A stretch of DNA of 7,760 nt from Clostridiaceae bacterium (GCA_003510765.1 DOKV01000085.1:1-7760), one strand, 5' to 3'; positions 1 through 6,550 are shown, numbered from the stretch's first letter. Translations and numbers: made by a program. Notes: generated by a model not told the origin, from the sequence alone.

Positions 1-30
1 CGAGTAGAATATATTAAAGTAGTTCGATAA
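1..30 (+). CDS. C-terminal tail of a plus-strand gene (partial, unidentified)
   Basis: The first frame is open from the window edge to a TAA at 28-30 and reads RVEYIKVVR; the other two plus frames hit stops within 15 bases. A strong hairpin terminator begins only 6 bases after this stop, as expected at the end of a gene. Nine codons are too few to identify a product, and the reading could be chance. The inference rests on the stop-terminator spacing and on the hairpin lying convergently between this tail and the minus-strand gene ending at 123. Confidence 0.4.
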   Translation, partial: RVEYIKVVR

Positions 31-35
31 CAAAT

Positions 36-83
36 AAACACCAAGGAAGAAGCGGCGCTAGCCAAGTCTTTCTTGGTGTTTTT
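36..83. terminator. Long hairpin terminator, probably bidirectional (copy 1 of a related pair)
   Basis: AAACACCAAGGAAGA (36-50) pairs with TCTTTCTTGGTGTTT (67-81) as a 15-bp stem with one G-T wobble. An inner GGC-GCTA-GCC hairpin lies in the loop. On the plus strand the stem runs into TTTTT (79-83). On the minus strand the following tract is interrupted (TTTATTTG), so that direction should be weaker. It sits between the plus-strand tail ending at 30 and the minus-strand gene ending at 123. It resembles the hairpin at 3190-3241. Confidence 0.8.
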
Positions 84-122
84 ACGTGTATCTTGTGGGA
101 AGGCGCATCTTTTCCAAGGCCC

Positions 123-773
123 TTATCGAAACAGATGAAAAAATGGCGCTTGACGATCCAGGAGAAGATACTTGAGGACACTTAAATATTCTCGTAGATG
201 AGAGGTCACGGTGATGGAGGGAGGCGTTTTTGCCGGGACGCCAAAGGCCTTCATGCCCATTTCTTTGGCAGTTAAGACACTGCGAAAGATATGGAAATCA
301 TTGGTGACCACCCCAAAGGACAGCGCCTCTAGGGAGTCCTCGGGGGAAGCTTCTTTTAGCAGTGCCATGCTATTTTTCATGTTTTCATAGGTGCTGGTGG
401 AGGCGTCTTCCACAAGGATCCGATGTTCCTCAATGCCTTGTTCTAGAAGATAGCGCTTCATGGCTTCTGCTTCAGAAATAAGTTCATCGGCCCCCTGTCC
501 CCCTGAAACAATAACCAAGGCGTTGGGATGGGCTCTTAAGAGCTCAAGGCCTGTCTCCAGGCGCCTCAAAAGTGCAGGAGAGGGCCTTTCTCCATAAAGT
601 TTTGCCCCCAGGATGATCAGCACATCTGGTTTTTTGGTCTCTTTCTTTTGGCCGTGGTAGACAATGAACCCTTGAACCACCAAAAAGGTGCCCACAAAAA
701 GGGCCAGCAAAAGAAAGAAGGTGTAGCGCAAAGTTTTGCCCTCGAGGACTTTGTTTAGCGTCGTTCTTTCCAT
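123..773 (-). CDS. YdcF/SanA-like DUF218 domain protein, single-pass membrane anchored
   Basis: 216 aa from the ATG at 773. A basic N-terminus and one hydrophobic segment (about residues 17-39) suggest a signal anchor with the rest outside the membrane. The DUF218 fold follows: VLIILGA (51-57), ERPSPALLRRLETG (62-75), SGGQG (90-94), the acidic ISEAEAM stretch (99-105), STSTYENM (125-132) and TNDFHIFRS (157-165). These match the YdcF/SanA/ElyC family. Members are linked to envelope or peptidoglycan-precursor functions, but the biochemical activity is poorly known, so none is assigned here. A GTG two codons upstream (779) is possible, but it would sit directly on the Shine-Dalgarno; the ATG has GGAG at 5 bases. 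The gene overlaps the end of the thioesterase gene by 19 bases and is probably translated from the same mRNA. Confidence 0.87.
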   Translation of the reverse strand: MERTTLNKVLEGKTLRYTFFLLLALFVGTFLVVQGFIVYHGQKKETKKPDVLIILGAKLYGERPSPALLRRLETGLELLRAHPNALVIVSGGQGADELISEAEAMKRYLLEQGIEEHRILVEDASTSTYENMKNSMALLKEASPEDSLEALSFGVVTNDFHIFRSVLTAKEMGMKAFGVPAKTPPSITVTSHLREYLSVLKYLLLDRQAPFFHLFR

Positions 774-1537
774 GTGCACTCCACCAGGGTAAGAAGCATA
801 TTTTCCTCATCATAGAGTTCATGATAGGAAGTCTTCCCTTCTAACAGCGTCTTTATGCGTACATGCCCACCAGGACGCTTTTCTTTTTTGTAGACGATGG
901 ATAGGTCCATGGGTACGTGGGTTTCCAAGAACTGCTCCCCCTCTTCTGTGACCAAAGACTCCATAGCCCAATGGACATAGACGGTGTTGTTCACATGGTG
1001 ATTGCTGTCTATGTCATGAAAGCGAACTGGAAAGACTTTTTCATGGGTGAAGGCGATGGCCTCACGCCTCTTTTTTAGCGGTGTCACGGGTAAGGCTTCC
1101 ACGATGGCCTCTTGGGCTTTGGATAAGGGTTCATCCAAGACGTTATAATAGGCATCCTGCACCTCTTTAGGGATTTTCACCATCTTTCGTTTGTCTCCAT
1201 CGATGACAATCCATACGGATAAGGCATAGCCCAAGAGGGTGCCTTCTTCATCCTTTACATAAAAATACCGATGGGAATAGATGTCTTTATGAAAAAGTGC
1301 AAAGGTGGTGAAGGAAAGCTTCTTTGCATAATAGTCCCCTTTAAAAAGTTTTAATTTCCAAGAGTAGAGTACCCAGATGAGCCCCTTCTCATCCATATAA
1401 TCCGGAGATAAACCAAGGCTTACAGTATGATACATGGACGTGGTGTTGAGCATCTGGACAAAGGCATCTAATTTTAAATGTAAAAAGCGATCGACCTCTT
1501 TAAAATCGATGATCATGTTTTTGGTATATTCTTTCAT
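755..1537 (-). CDS. Acyl-ACP thioesterase, FatA/FatB-type (PF01643 family)
   Basis: 260 aa, the usual size of bacterial members. The family hydrolyses acyl-ACP to free fatty acid plus ACP in the cytoplasm. Two hot-dog domains are apparent. The N-terminal one (about 1-135) contains YHTVSLGLSPDYMDEKG (36-52) and the WVLYSWKLKL strand. The C-terminal one (about 160-260) contains VRFHDIDSNHHVNN (171-184), which carries the D-x-N-x-H active-site pattern (D177, N179, H181) known from plant FatB. Chain-length preference cannot be read from the sequence. The frame stays open upstream to an ATG at 1723, but those 62 codons do not look like protein and overlap the idi promoter; AGAGGAGGT just before 1537 supports the shorter start. 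The gene is first of a pair with the DUF218 gene and divergent from idi. Confidence 0.9.
   Translation of the reverse strand: MKEYTKNMIIDFKEVDRFLHLKLDAFVQMLNTTSMYHTVSLGLSPDYMDEKGLIWVLYSWKLKLFKGDYYAKKLSFTTFALFHKDIYSHRYFYVKDEEGTLLGYALSVWIVIDGDKRKMVKIPKEVQDAYYNVLDEPLSKAQEAIVEALPVTPLKKRREAIAFTHEKVFPVRFHDIDSNHHVNNTVYVHWAMESLVTEEGEQFLETHVPMDLSIVYKKEKRPGGHVRIKTLLEGKTSYHELYDEENMLLTLVECTWKERR
779..785 (-). promoter_or_regulatory. Ribosome binding site choosing the ATG start of the DUF218 gene
   Basis: GGTGGAG on the minus strand lies inside the thioesterase coding region, 5 bases before the ATG at 773. For the alternative GTG at 779 the site would touch the start codon, so ATG is preferred. Confidence 0.6.
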
Positions 1538-1541
1538 ACGA

Positions 1542-1547
1542 CCTCCT
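1542..1547 (-). promoter_or_regulatory. Ribosome binding site of the acyl-ACP thioesterase gene
   Basis: Consensus AGGAGG on the minus strand, inside AGAGGAGGT, ends 4 bases before the ATG at 1537. The spacing is short, but no comparable site precedes the upstream ATG at 1723, so this decides the start. Confidence 0.75.
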
Positions 1548-1681
1548 CTGGAGAAAAGTCTTTTATGTAAATATCTTTCCCCTCTGCTGTGACATTGTGA
1601 TTTTCTTAGCGGATAGTATGAATATATCTCAAAAATTTTAAATCCATCTGAAGATTTGAGAATACACATTATCCAACCAGA

Positions 1682-1710
1682 TTGAATGAAATTGATTTTT
1701 CGTTTATAAT
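1682..1710 (+). promoter_or_regulatory. Sigma-A-type promoter of idi
   Basis: TTGAAT (-35, 1682-1687) and a perfect TATAAT (-10, 1705-1710) are separated by 17 bases. Transcription should start near 1717, giving a leader of about 25 bases before the idi ATG. The leader carries AGGAG at 1731-1735, 6 bases from the start codon. Confidence 0.8.
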
Positions 1711-1741
1711 GGTCAAAAATCATGGAAAGTAGGAGAAGTAC

Positions 1742-2257
1742 ATGGAAGATATATTACTACTTGTGGACGAAAAGGATAATTTTTTAGGATATATGGGCAA
1801 AGAAGAAGCCCATGTGAAAGGCATGAAACATAGAGCCTTTAGCATTTTTGTGTTCAACAAAAAAGGAGAGCTGCTCATCCAAAGAAGAGCGCTTCATAAG
1901 TATCATACACCGGGGCTTTGGGCCAATACCTGCTGCAGCCATCCTCGATATGGTGAAACCACTCTTCAAGCAGTGCATCGTAGATTACCAGAAGAAATGG
2001 GCTTTGATACAAAACTAGACCACGTTTTTGAGATGTCTTACCAAGTGTCTTTTGACAATGGTCTCACGGAGAATGAGTACGACCACGTTTTTTTTGGGCG
2101 CTATGAGGAAGATCCTGTGATCAATGAAGAAGAAGTGGCGGATTTTAAGTGGATGTCCCTAGAGGCACTAAAAGAAGATATGGAAGACGCCCCAGAGAAG
2201 TATACTTTCTGGTTCCAAAAGATTCTTAAAGAGTTTGACTTTAAAAAACTGTTGTAG
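1742..2257 (+). CDS. idi: Isopentenyl-diphosphate delta-isomerase, type I (Nudix)
   Basis: 171 aa, full length for a compact type I enzyme, which interconverts isopentenyl and dimethylallyl diphosphate in the cytoplasm using divalent metal. By comparison with the E. coli enzyme, the catalytic cysteine is C65 in NTCCSHP (62-68). Metal-ligand positions fall on H24, H30, H67, E110 and E112, the last two in TENE (109-112). HRAFSIFVFN (30-39), QRRALHKYHTPGLWANTCCSHP (47-68) and the Nudix helix HRRLPEEMGF (79-88) complete the core. The NTCCSHP form is closer to eukaryotic and Bacteroidetes-like sequences than to the NSVCGHP of E. coli; this is a recalled impression, not a search. The start is supported by AGGAG at 6 bases. 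The gene is monocistronic, with promoter 1682-1710 and terminator 2269-2296. Confidence 0.94.
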   Translation: MEDILLLVDEKDNFLGYMGKEEAHVKGMKHRAFSIFVFNKKGELLIQRRALHKYHTPGLWANTCCSHPRYGETTLQAVHRRLPEEMGFDTKLDHVFEMSYQVSFDNGLTENEYDHVFFGRYEEDPVINEEEVADFKWMSLEALKEDMEDAPEKYTFWFQKILKEFDFKKLL

Positions 2258-2268
2258 AGCATGAAAGC

Positions 2269-2296
2269 TGCGCACCTTTTGGTGCGTGGTTTTTTT
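2269..2296 (+). terminator. Intrinsic terminator of idi
   Basis: CGCACC (2271-2276) pairs with GGTGCG (2281-2286) around a TTTT loop, and two wobble pairs extend the stem. A run of seven T follows at 2290-2296. It begins about 12 bases after the idi stop codon. Confidence 0.85.
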
Positions 2297-2417
2297 GCTT
2301 TCTTAAGATCCTAGAAAGAAGATCTTCAGAGAAGGGCTCTTGTTTTATAAAGTTTTTCAGGGGATACTTAGAAGGAACTGTTGTGTTATAAGGTGTTTGC
2401 TTACAGGAGGTATCGTC
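2297..2417 (+). other. Leader of the DUF1361 gene, promoter not certain
   Basis: Between the idi terminator and the DUF1361 start lie two TATA-like motifs, TATAAA (2346-2351) and TATAAG (2387-2392). Neither has a convincing -35 at 16-18 bases. A promoter is expected here because idi has its own terminator, but I cannot fix it. Confidence 0.35.
2405..2410 (+). promoter_or_regulatory. Ribosome binding site choosing a GTG start for the DUF1361 gene
   Basis: Consensus AGGAGG lies 7 bases before the in-frame GTG at 2418. The upstream ATG of the same frame (2340) has no such site and would add 26 residues that do not look like the family's N-terminus. Confidence 0.8.
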
Positions 2418-3128
2418 GTGTATCAAGAAATTCGAACCTGTACAAAATACATAGCCATGGCCACAGGCCTTCTTGTTCTATGGATGTTTTCTGGAGGCCC
2501 TTTTTCCACCTATTATCTTCTTTGGAATCTTCTTTTGGCGTGGATCCCCATGATCTGTGCCCTATTCTTCTTACGTCATACGCATCTTCAGGCAACAGGA
2601 CGCCCAAAACTCTGGGGCTATGGGTTTGGCGTGCTATGGCTGTTCTTCTCCCCCAATGCGCTGTACTTGATCACGGATTTCATCCACTTGTCTCAAGAAG
2701 TCTTTTATGGCCCCAATCCTTCCTTTCAGCCCTATGGGCAGGAGCCTAGGACCCTATACTATATGGATCTTCTTCCATGGCATAATTTTTTCTCCATCAC
2801 CTTTGCGGTGATCCTAGGCCTTGCGCTCTTTGTCTTATCCCTCTACATAGTTCACGACCATGTGGAAAAGACCCTGGGCAAAAAATGGGGATGGGTTTTT
2901 GTTTGGGTCCTGCAGCTTCTCAGCGGCTATGCCCTCTACATGGGGCGATTCCTACGGGTGAACTCCTGGGATGTCTTCCTAAGGCCCTGGACGCTCCTCC
3001 AAAGCCTCTTTCAGGAGTTTGGTCCAAAAACCCTTTATTTCACAGGACTGTTTGCCCTCATAGGCTTCCTTGTCTATGGACTTTTCTATGGCGCTCTGTA
3101 TCTTGGAGAAGGGCGAAGGAAGCCCTAA
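2418..3128 (+). CDS. DUF1361 family multispanning membrane protein
   Basis: 236 aa from GTG at 2418. The protein is very hydrophobic, with about six likely membrane segments (roughly residues 11-26, 31-52, 66-89, 122-146, 157-176, 204-229). NLLLAWIP (37-44), FSPNALYLITDFIHL (77-91) and GRFLRVNSWDV (176-186) are the conserved blocks I associate with DUF1361. No function is established for that family, and none is assigned. Conserved polar residues beside the membrane (N80, D87, R177, N182, D185) suggest more than a structural role, which is inference. It is a single gene between the idi terminator and the bidirectional terminator at 3190, convergent with iorB. Confidence 0.82.
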   Translation: MYQEIRTCTKYIAMATGLLVLWMFSGGPFSTYYLLWNLLLAWIPMICALFFLRHTHLQATGRPKLWGYGFGVLWLFFSPNALYLITDFIHLSQEVFYGPNPSFQPYGQEPRTLYYMDLLPWHNFFSITFAVILGLALFVLSLYIVHDHVEKTLGKKWGWVFVWVLQLLSGYALYMGRFLRVNSWDVFLRPWTLLQSLFQEFGPKTLYFTGLFALIGFLVYGLFYGALYLGEGRRKP

Positions 3129-3189
3129 CCTTTTTTGGGGAAGAACAAAAGCGTTAGAGACAAGAAGAGCTCGTATCCTAAGACAAGTA

Positions 3190-3241
3190 AAAAAACACCA
3201 GGAAGACAAGGCCATGGGGCCAGGTCCTCCTGGTGTTTTTT
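3190..3241. terminator. Long bidirectional terminator between DUF1361 and iorB (copy 2 of a related pair)
   Basis: AAAAAACACCAGGA (3190-3203) and TCCTGGTGTTTTTT (3228-3241) form a perfect 14-bp stem. Inside are GAC/GTC pairs and a GGCC-ATGG-GGCC hairpin (3210-3221). T6 follows on the plus strand (3236-3241), and the A7 tract at 3189-3195 gives T7 on the minus strand, so it should stop both convergent units. It starts 14 bases past the iorB stop codon and about 60 bases past the DUF1361 stop. It resembles the hairpin at 36-83. Confidence 0.92.
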
Positions 3242-3255
3242 ATGGATGCTAAGGA

Positions 3256-3834
3256 TTAAGCAAGGGCATAGCCTGCATCCACAGCATGGAGATTCACTTC
3301 TTGCAATGCTGGCTTAAAGTACTGCTTGATGAGCTTTTCTAGAAGGGCTTTTTCTAGACCCAGCTCCTTGGCTAAGATGCCTAACAAAATCATGTTGGCC
3401 GCTTTTGCATTGCCCAGCTCGATGGCCTTTTCTTGGGCGTTCAACCCAATGACAGAGAGGCCTTTTTCGGTCATTTCTTTAAGGGTTTCTTCGGGATACG
3501 CTTCTTTTCCTACATTCACCAGGTAGGGACGAATCTCATGAAGACTGGAGATGACCTTCCCCTCTTCTTTCAAAAAGCCCAACCATCGAAGAGACTCACT
3601 TTTTTCAAAGGACACGATGTAGTCTGCTTTGCCCTTTTCAATGAGTGGAGAATGCACTTCTTTGCCAAAACGAACTTGCGTGGACACACTACCGCCTCTT
3701 TGGGCCATACCATGCACTTCGCTCATTTTTACATCAAAGCCCAGCTCGATTAAAGCGGCGGAGAGTAGATTAGACGCAGAGATGGTTCCTTGACCCCCTA
3801 CCCCTACAAATAAGATGTTACCTTCATTACGCAT
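3256..3834 (-). CDS. iorB: Indolepyruvate:ferredoxin oxidoreductase, beta subunit
   Basis: 192 aa, the normal length of IorB, which equals the gamma domain of pyruvate:ferredoxin oxidoreductases. It partners IorA in converting aryl-2-oxoacids plus CoA to aryl-acetyl-CoA, CO2 and reduced ferredoxin. Visible family blocks are the glycine-rich FVGVGGQG (9-16), SEVHGMAQRGGSV (38-50), QVRFG (53-57) and HSPLI (61-65). The ATG overlaps the iorA TAA by 8 bases, so translation is probably coupled. A GGGGG ribosome-binding core lies 9 bases upstream, inside iorA. It is the last gene of the operon, followed by the bidirectional terminator. Related 2-oxoacid oxidoreductases share this domain, but pairing with a fused IorA of nearly 600 residues makes the assignment firm at family level; the true substrate is not proven. 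Confidence 0.93.
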   Translation of the reverse strand: MRNEGNILFVGVGGQGTISASNLLSAALIELGFDVKMSEVHGMAQRGGSVSTQVRFGKEVHSPLIEKGKADYIVSFEKSESLRWLGFLKEEGKVISSLHEIRPYLVNVGKEAYPEETLKEMTEKGLSVIGLNAQEKAIELGNAKAANMILLGILAKELGLEKALLEKLIKQYFKPALQEVNLHAVDAGYALA

Positions 3835-5602
3835 TGATGAGATCCCCCTTCTTGTCGATGGCTTGGAATGGACACACTTGATAGCACAGGGTACATCCGT
3901 TACACATTTCTCGATCGATGAAGACGCTACCGTCCTTCATGTAGATGGCAGGACATCCTGTACGCACACAAGTTTTACACTTTCTACACTTCTCTTGGTC
4001 GATTTCCACATAAGAGTTTCGACGAAGGATTTGTACTTCCTTTAGAAGGGCACAAGGCTCTTGGGTGATGATGACAAAAGGCTCTTTACAGGCTTTGGCT
4101 GCTTTGATCACTTCCTTGGCTTTGTCTTGATAGTAAGGATTGATGATTTTGATGTTTTCATCTTTGATGCCTAAGGAACGTACCAACATGGGAATGTTGA
4201 TGTCCCCTGCATCTTCACCCATGAGGGTTTTCCCAGTGCCAGGATTTTCTTGATGTCCAGTCATACCAGTGGTGCGGTTATCCATGATCACCGTAACCAG
4301 CGGTATTTTATTGTAGATGGAGTTCACAAGGCCTGTGATGCCAGAATGGAAGAAGGTGGAGTCTCCGATGAAGGAGAAGATCTTCTTTTTCTCGTCGCCT
4401 TGGAGCTCAAGAACCTTTTGCATGCCTGTACCAGCGGAGATGGACGCCCCCATACAAATGACGGTGTCTGTGACGTTGATGGGGTCCATGGCGCCTAAGG
4501 TATAGCAACCAATGTCTCCAGAGGCGATGATGTCTCGGTCCGTCTTTAGAGCATTGAAGAATCCTCGATGAGGACATCCAGCACAAAGGACAGGAGGTCT
4601 TGTGGGCGCAACACTGTCCATGGGGATCATCTTCTTGGGCGCAATGCCAAGGAACGCTTCACGGATGATTTCAGGGTTTAGCTCCCCACAGATGGGTAAG
4701 ACATCTCGACCACGGCAAGGAATGCCCATGGCTTTGATTTCTTTTTCTAAGTAGGGCTCATTTTCTTCGATGATGATCAGTTCCTCCACTTCCTTGGCAA
4801 AGGACTCAATGAGGGCCTTTGGCAGTGGGAAAGTCATCCCGAGCTTTAAGTAAGAGGCTTCCTCGCCAAATACTTCCTTGGCATAGGTGTAGGAAATTCC
4901 TGAGGTGATGATCCCTCTTTTCTTGTCATGCAGTTCCACTTTGTTCAAGGTGGAGTGTTCATTATAAGCAGTCAAGGACACCAATCTTTCTTCCACGATG
5001 GGATGTCTTCTTTGGGCATGCCCTGGAGTCATGACATTCTTTAACTTGTCTTTCTTATATTCTTTTACAGGAACCTCGATACGATCTTCCAGATTCACCA
5101 AAGATTTAGAATGATTCACTCGGGTGGTGGTACGAATCATCACCGGGGTGTCAAACTCTTCACTAATTTCATAAGCTTTCTTCATGAAGATGCGACACTC
5201 TTCTGAATCAGAAGGTTCCATCATGGGTACTTTGGCGTGGGGTGCATAAAAGCGATTGTCTTGCTCATTTTGAGAAGAGTGCATTCCTGGGTCATCGGCA
5301 TTGACGATGACAAATCCCCCGTTGACCCCAATGTAGGCCATGGTGAAGAAAGGATCCGCGGCAACGTTTAGGCCCACATGCTTCATGGTGGTTAGGGCTC
5401 TTGCGCCGATGATGGAGGCACCAGATGCAGCTTCCATGCCCACCTTTTCATTGGGTGCCCACTCAGAATAGACTTCCTTATACTTGGCAAGGTTTTCTAG
5501 GATTTCTGTGGATGGTGTGCCTGGATACGCTGAAGCAAAGTGGACCCCTGCTTCATAAGCGCCTCTGGCTAAGGCTTCGTTTCCTGTCATTAAAGATTTC
5601 AT
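3827..5602 (-). CDS. iorA: Indolepyruvate:ferredoxin oxidoreductase, alpha subunit
   Basis: 591 aa, typical IorA length. Domains in order: N-terminal pyrimidine-binding region, GNEALARGAYEAGV and ASAYPGTPSTE (7-33); a middle domain with LIIIEENEPYLE (275-286); CAGCPHRGFF (340-349); the thiamine-diphosphate region with GDIGCYTLG (362-370), GDSTFFHSG (413-421) and MDNRTTGMTG (440-449); and a C-terminal 2x[4Fe-4S] ferredoxin domain. Cluster cysteines are C539, C542, C545, C550 (C-x2-C-x2-C-x4-C, a spacing characteristic of IorA) and C567, C570, C573, C577. The reaction is CoA-dependent oxidative decarboxylation of arylpyruvates with ferredoxin as acceptor, in the cytoplasm. The start overlaps the upstream stop by one base (TAATG), and a GGGGG core lies 7 bases before it. 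All key residues appear intact. Confidence 0.96.
   Translation of the reverse strand: MKSLMTGNEALARGAYEAGVHFASAYPGTPSTEILENLAKYKEVYSEWAPNEKVGMEAASGASIIGARALTTMKHVGLNVAADPFFTMAYIGVNGGFVIVNADDPGMHSSQNEQDNRFYAPHAKVPMMEPSDSEECRIFMKKAYEISEEFDTPVMIRTTTRVNHSKSLVNLEDRIEVPVKEYKKDKLKNVMTPGHAQRRHPIVEERLVSLTAYNEHSTLNKVELHDKKRGIITSGISYTYAKEVFGEEASYLKLGMTFPLPKALIESFAKEVEELIIIEENEPYLEKEIKAMGIPCRGRDVLPICGELNPEIIREAFLGIAPKKMIPMDSVAPTRPPVLCAGCPHRGFFNALKTDRDIIASGDIGCYTLGAMDPINVTDTVICMGASISAGTGMQKVLELQGDEKKKIFSFIGDSTFFHSGITGLVNSIYNKIPLVTVIMDNRTTGMTGHQENPGTGKTLMGEDAGDINIPMLVRSLGIKDENIKIINPYYQDKAKEVIKAAKACKEPFVIITQEPCALLKEVQILRRNSYVEIDQEKCRKCKTCVRTGCPAIYMKDGSVFIDREMCNGCTLCYQVCPFQAIDKKGDLINA
3844..3848 (-). promoter_or_regulatory. 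GGGGG ribosome binding core of iorB
   Basis: GGGGG on the minus strand, 9 bases before the iorB ATG and within the 3' end of iorA. It can pair with the CCUCC of 16S rRNA through one G-U wobble. The same core precedes iorA and ptb. Confidence 0.6.
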
Positions 5603-6510
5603 TATTTTTCCCCCTCGGTTATTGTCATGAGCACGGCCAAGGCAATGCTGTTTAATTTGGCTTCACTGGAATCAGAACGGGAGGTTAAAATCACTGGGCA
5701 TTTGGCCCCCAAGATCACCCCTGCGCTGTCTGCATCGGCCATGTAGGTGAAAGATTTCCCAAGGAAGTTCCCCGCTTCCAAGGTTGGTACCAGTAAGACA
5801 TCGGCGTCTCCCACCACGTCTCCGGTGACGCCTTTATGCTCCGCTGAGGCTTTGGAGATGGCAATGTCAAAGGATAGTGGACCTTCCACCAAAATGCCTG
5901 GGTGGCCCTTATAGGTTTCCTTCAAGGCGGCAGCATCAGTACTGCTTTCCAGATGTGGATTGACCTTTTCCACGGCGGATAAGGCCGCCACTTTCATGGG
6001 GGCAAGGCCAAGAATCTTCCCTAAGGTATAGGCATTGTCAATGATCGCTTCCTTGTCTTTCAACGAAGGCTTCATCACCATGCCCCCATCGGTGAGCAGT
6101 AGTAGTTTTGGATAGTTCTTCACTTCATAGACCATCACATGGGACAACAGACCAGGACCTCGTAGGCCCAAATCCTTGTGTAAAACAGCCTTTAAGAGGA
6201 CTTTCGTATCCAGGAGCCCCTTCATGATCATCTGAGCTCTATTCTCTGAAACGGCTTTGGCCGCTTCATAGGCAGCTTCCTCGGGACTTTGTACATGGAT
6301 GATCTCTGCATGACGAAAGGTCAGGTTGTTTTCTTCCATGACTTCTTTGATCTTCAAGGCATTGCCAAAAAGAAGAAAGGTCGCCATGCCATGGCGCTCT
6401 GCTTCACTCAAGGAGACCAGGACATCTTTGTCCTCTGCACTGGCCACAGCAATACACTGCTTTTGATTTTTTGCAAGGCTCAGCACTTCTTTCAAACTGG
6501 TAATCAACAT
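5602..6510 (-). CDS. ptb: Phosphotransacylase of the phosphate butyryltransferase type
   Basis: 302 aa, the length of Ptb-type members of the phosphate acetyl/butyryltransferase family (PF01515). These enzymes exchange CoA for phosphate on an acyl group, a cytoplasmic step that leads to ATP through an acyl kinase. Family blocks seen are MKGLLDTK (96-103), LLLTDGGMVMKP (137-148), VEGPLSFDIAI (208-218), GDADVLLVPTLEAGN (234-248) and the C-terminal PVILTSRSDSSEAKLNSIALA (272-292). Lack of an N-terminal regulatory domain fits Ptb or a short Pta. Specificity cannot be read; position before iorAB suggests aryl-acetyl-CoA or branched-chain acyl-CoA (inference). No acyl kinase gene lies next to it. 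It is the first gene of the operon; its stop overlaps the iorA start by one base, and GGGGG lies 5 bases before its ATG. Confidence 0.9.
   Translation of the reverse strand: MLITSLKEVLSLAKNQKQCIAVASAEDKDVLVSLSEAERHGMATFLLFGNALKIKEVMEENNLTFRHAEIIHVQSPEEAAYEAAKAVSENRAQMIMKGLLDTKVLLKAVLHKDLGLRGPGLLSHVMVYEVKNYPKLLLLTDGGMVMKPSLKDKEAIIDNAYTLGKILGLAPMKVAALSAVEKVNPHLESSTDAAALKETYKGHPGILVEGPLSFDIAISKASAEHKGVTGDVVGDADVLLVPTLEAGNFLGKSFTYMADADSAGVILGAKCPVILTSRSDSSEAKLNSIALAVLMTITEGEK
5610..5614 (-). promoter_or_regulatory. GGGGG ribosome binding core of iorA
   Basis: GGGGG on the minus strand, inside GAGGGGGA, 7 bases before the iorA ATG and overlapping the last ptb codons. It is a wobble variant of GGAGG. 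Confidence 0.65.
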
Positions 6511-6515
6511 CTATT

Positions 6516-6520
6516 CCCCC
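6516..6520 (-). promoter_or_regulatory. GGGGG ribosome binding core of ptb
   Basis: GGGGG on the minus strand, inside GAAGGGGGA, 5 bases before the ptb ATG. It supports the start at 6510. Confidence 0.7.
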
Positions 6521-6550
6521 TTCTATCTGATAACGTATACAATTCATATG

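Larger units (their letters stand above)
1538..1741. other. Divergent intergenic region between the thioesterase and idi
   Basis: This AT-rich stretch holds the idi promoter (1682-1710) and ribosome sites at both ends. For the minus-strand pair only weak promoter candidates are visible: TTAAAA (1636-1641) and TACTAT (1613-1618) with a 17-base spacer. An imperfect inverted repeat has outer arms CTCAAA (1628-1633) and TTTGAG (1655-1660), and an inner AAATC/GATTT (1640-1644/1653-1657). It could be an operator. No riboswitch or regulator site was recognised. Confidence 0.45.

Noticed and set aside
1538..1723. N-terminal extension of 62 codons on the thioesterase reading frame
   Set aside because: It overlaps the idi promoter, is AT-rich, does not resemble the family's N-terminus, and a consensus AGGAGG precedes the internal ATG at 1537.
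2340..2417. 26-codon extension of the DUF1361 protein from the ATG at 2340
   Set aside because: No ribosome site precedes it, while AGGAGG lies 7 bases before the GTG at 2418. The extra residues look like leader sequence.
3110..3136. AGGGC/GCCCT hairpin with T6 at the end of the DUF1361 gene as a second terminator
   Set aside because: The stem is only 5 bp, lies in the coding sequence, and is separated from the T tract by 4 bases. The hairpin at 3190-3241 is far stronger.
3815..4505. Several open frames on the plus strand inside iorA and iorB
   Set aside because: They are antisense shadows of strongly supported genes, lack ribosome sites, and show no recognisable protein features.
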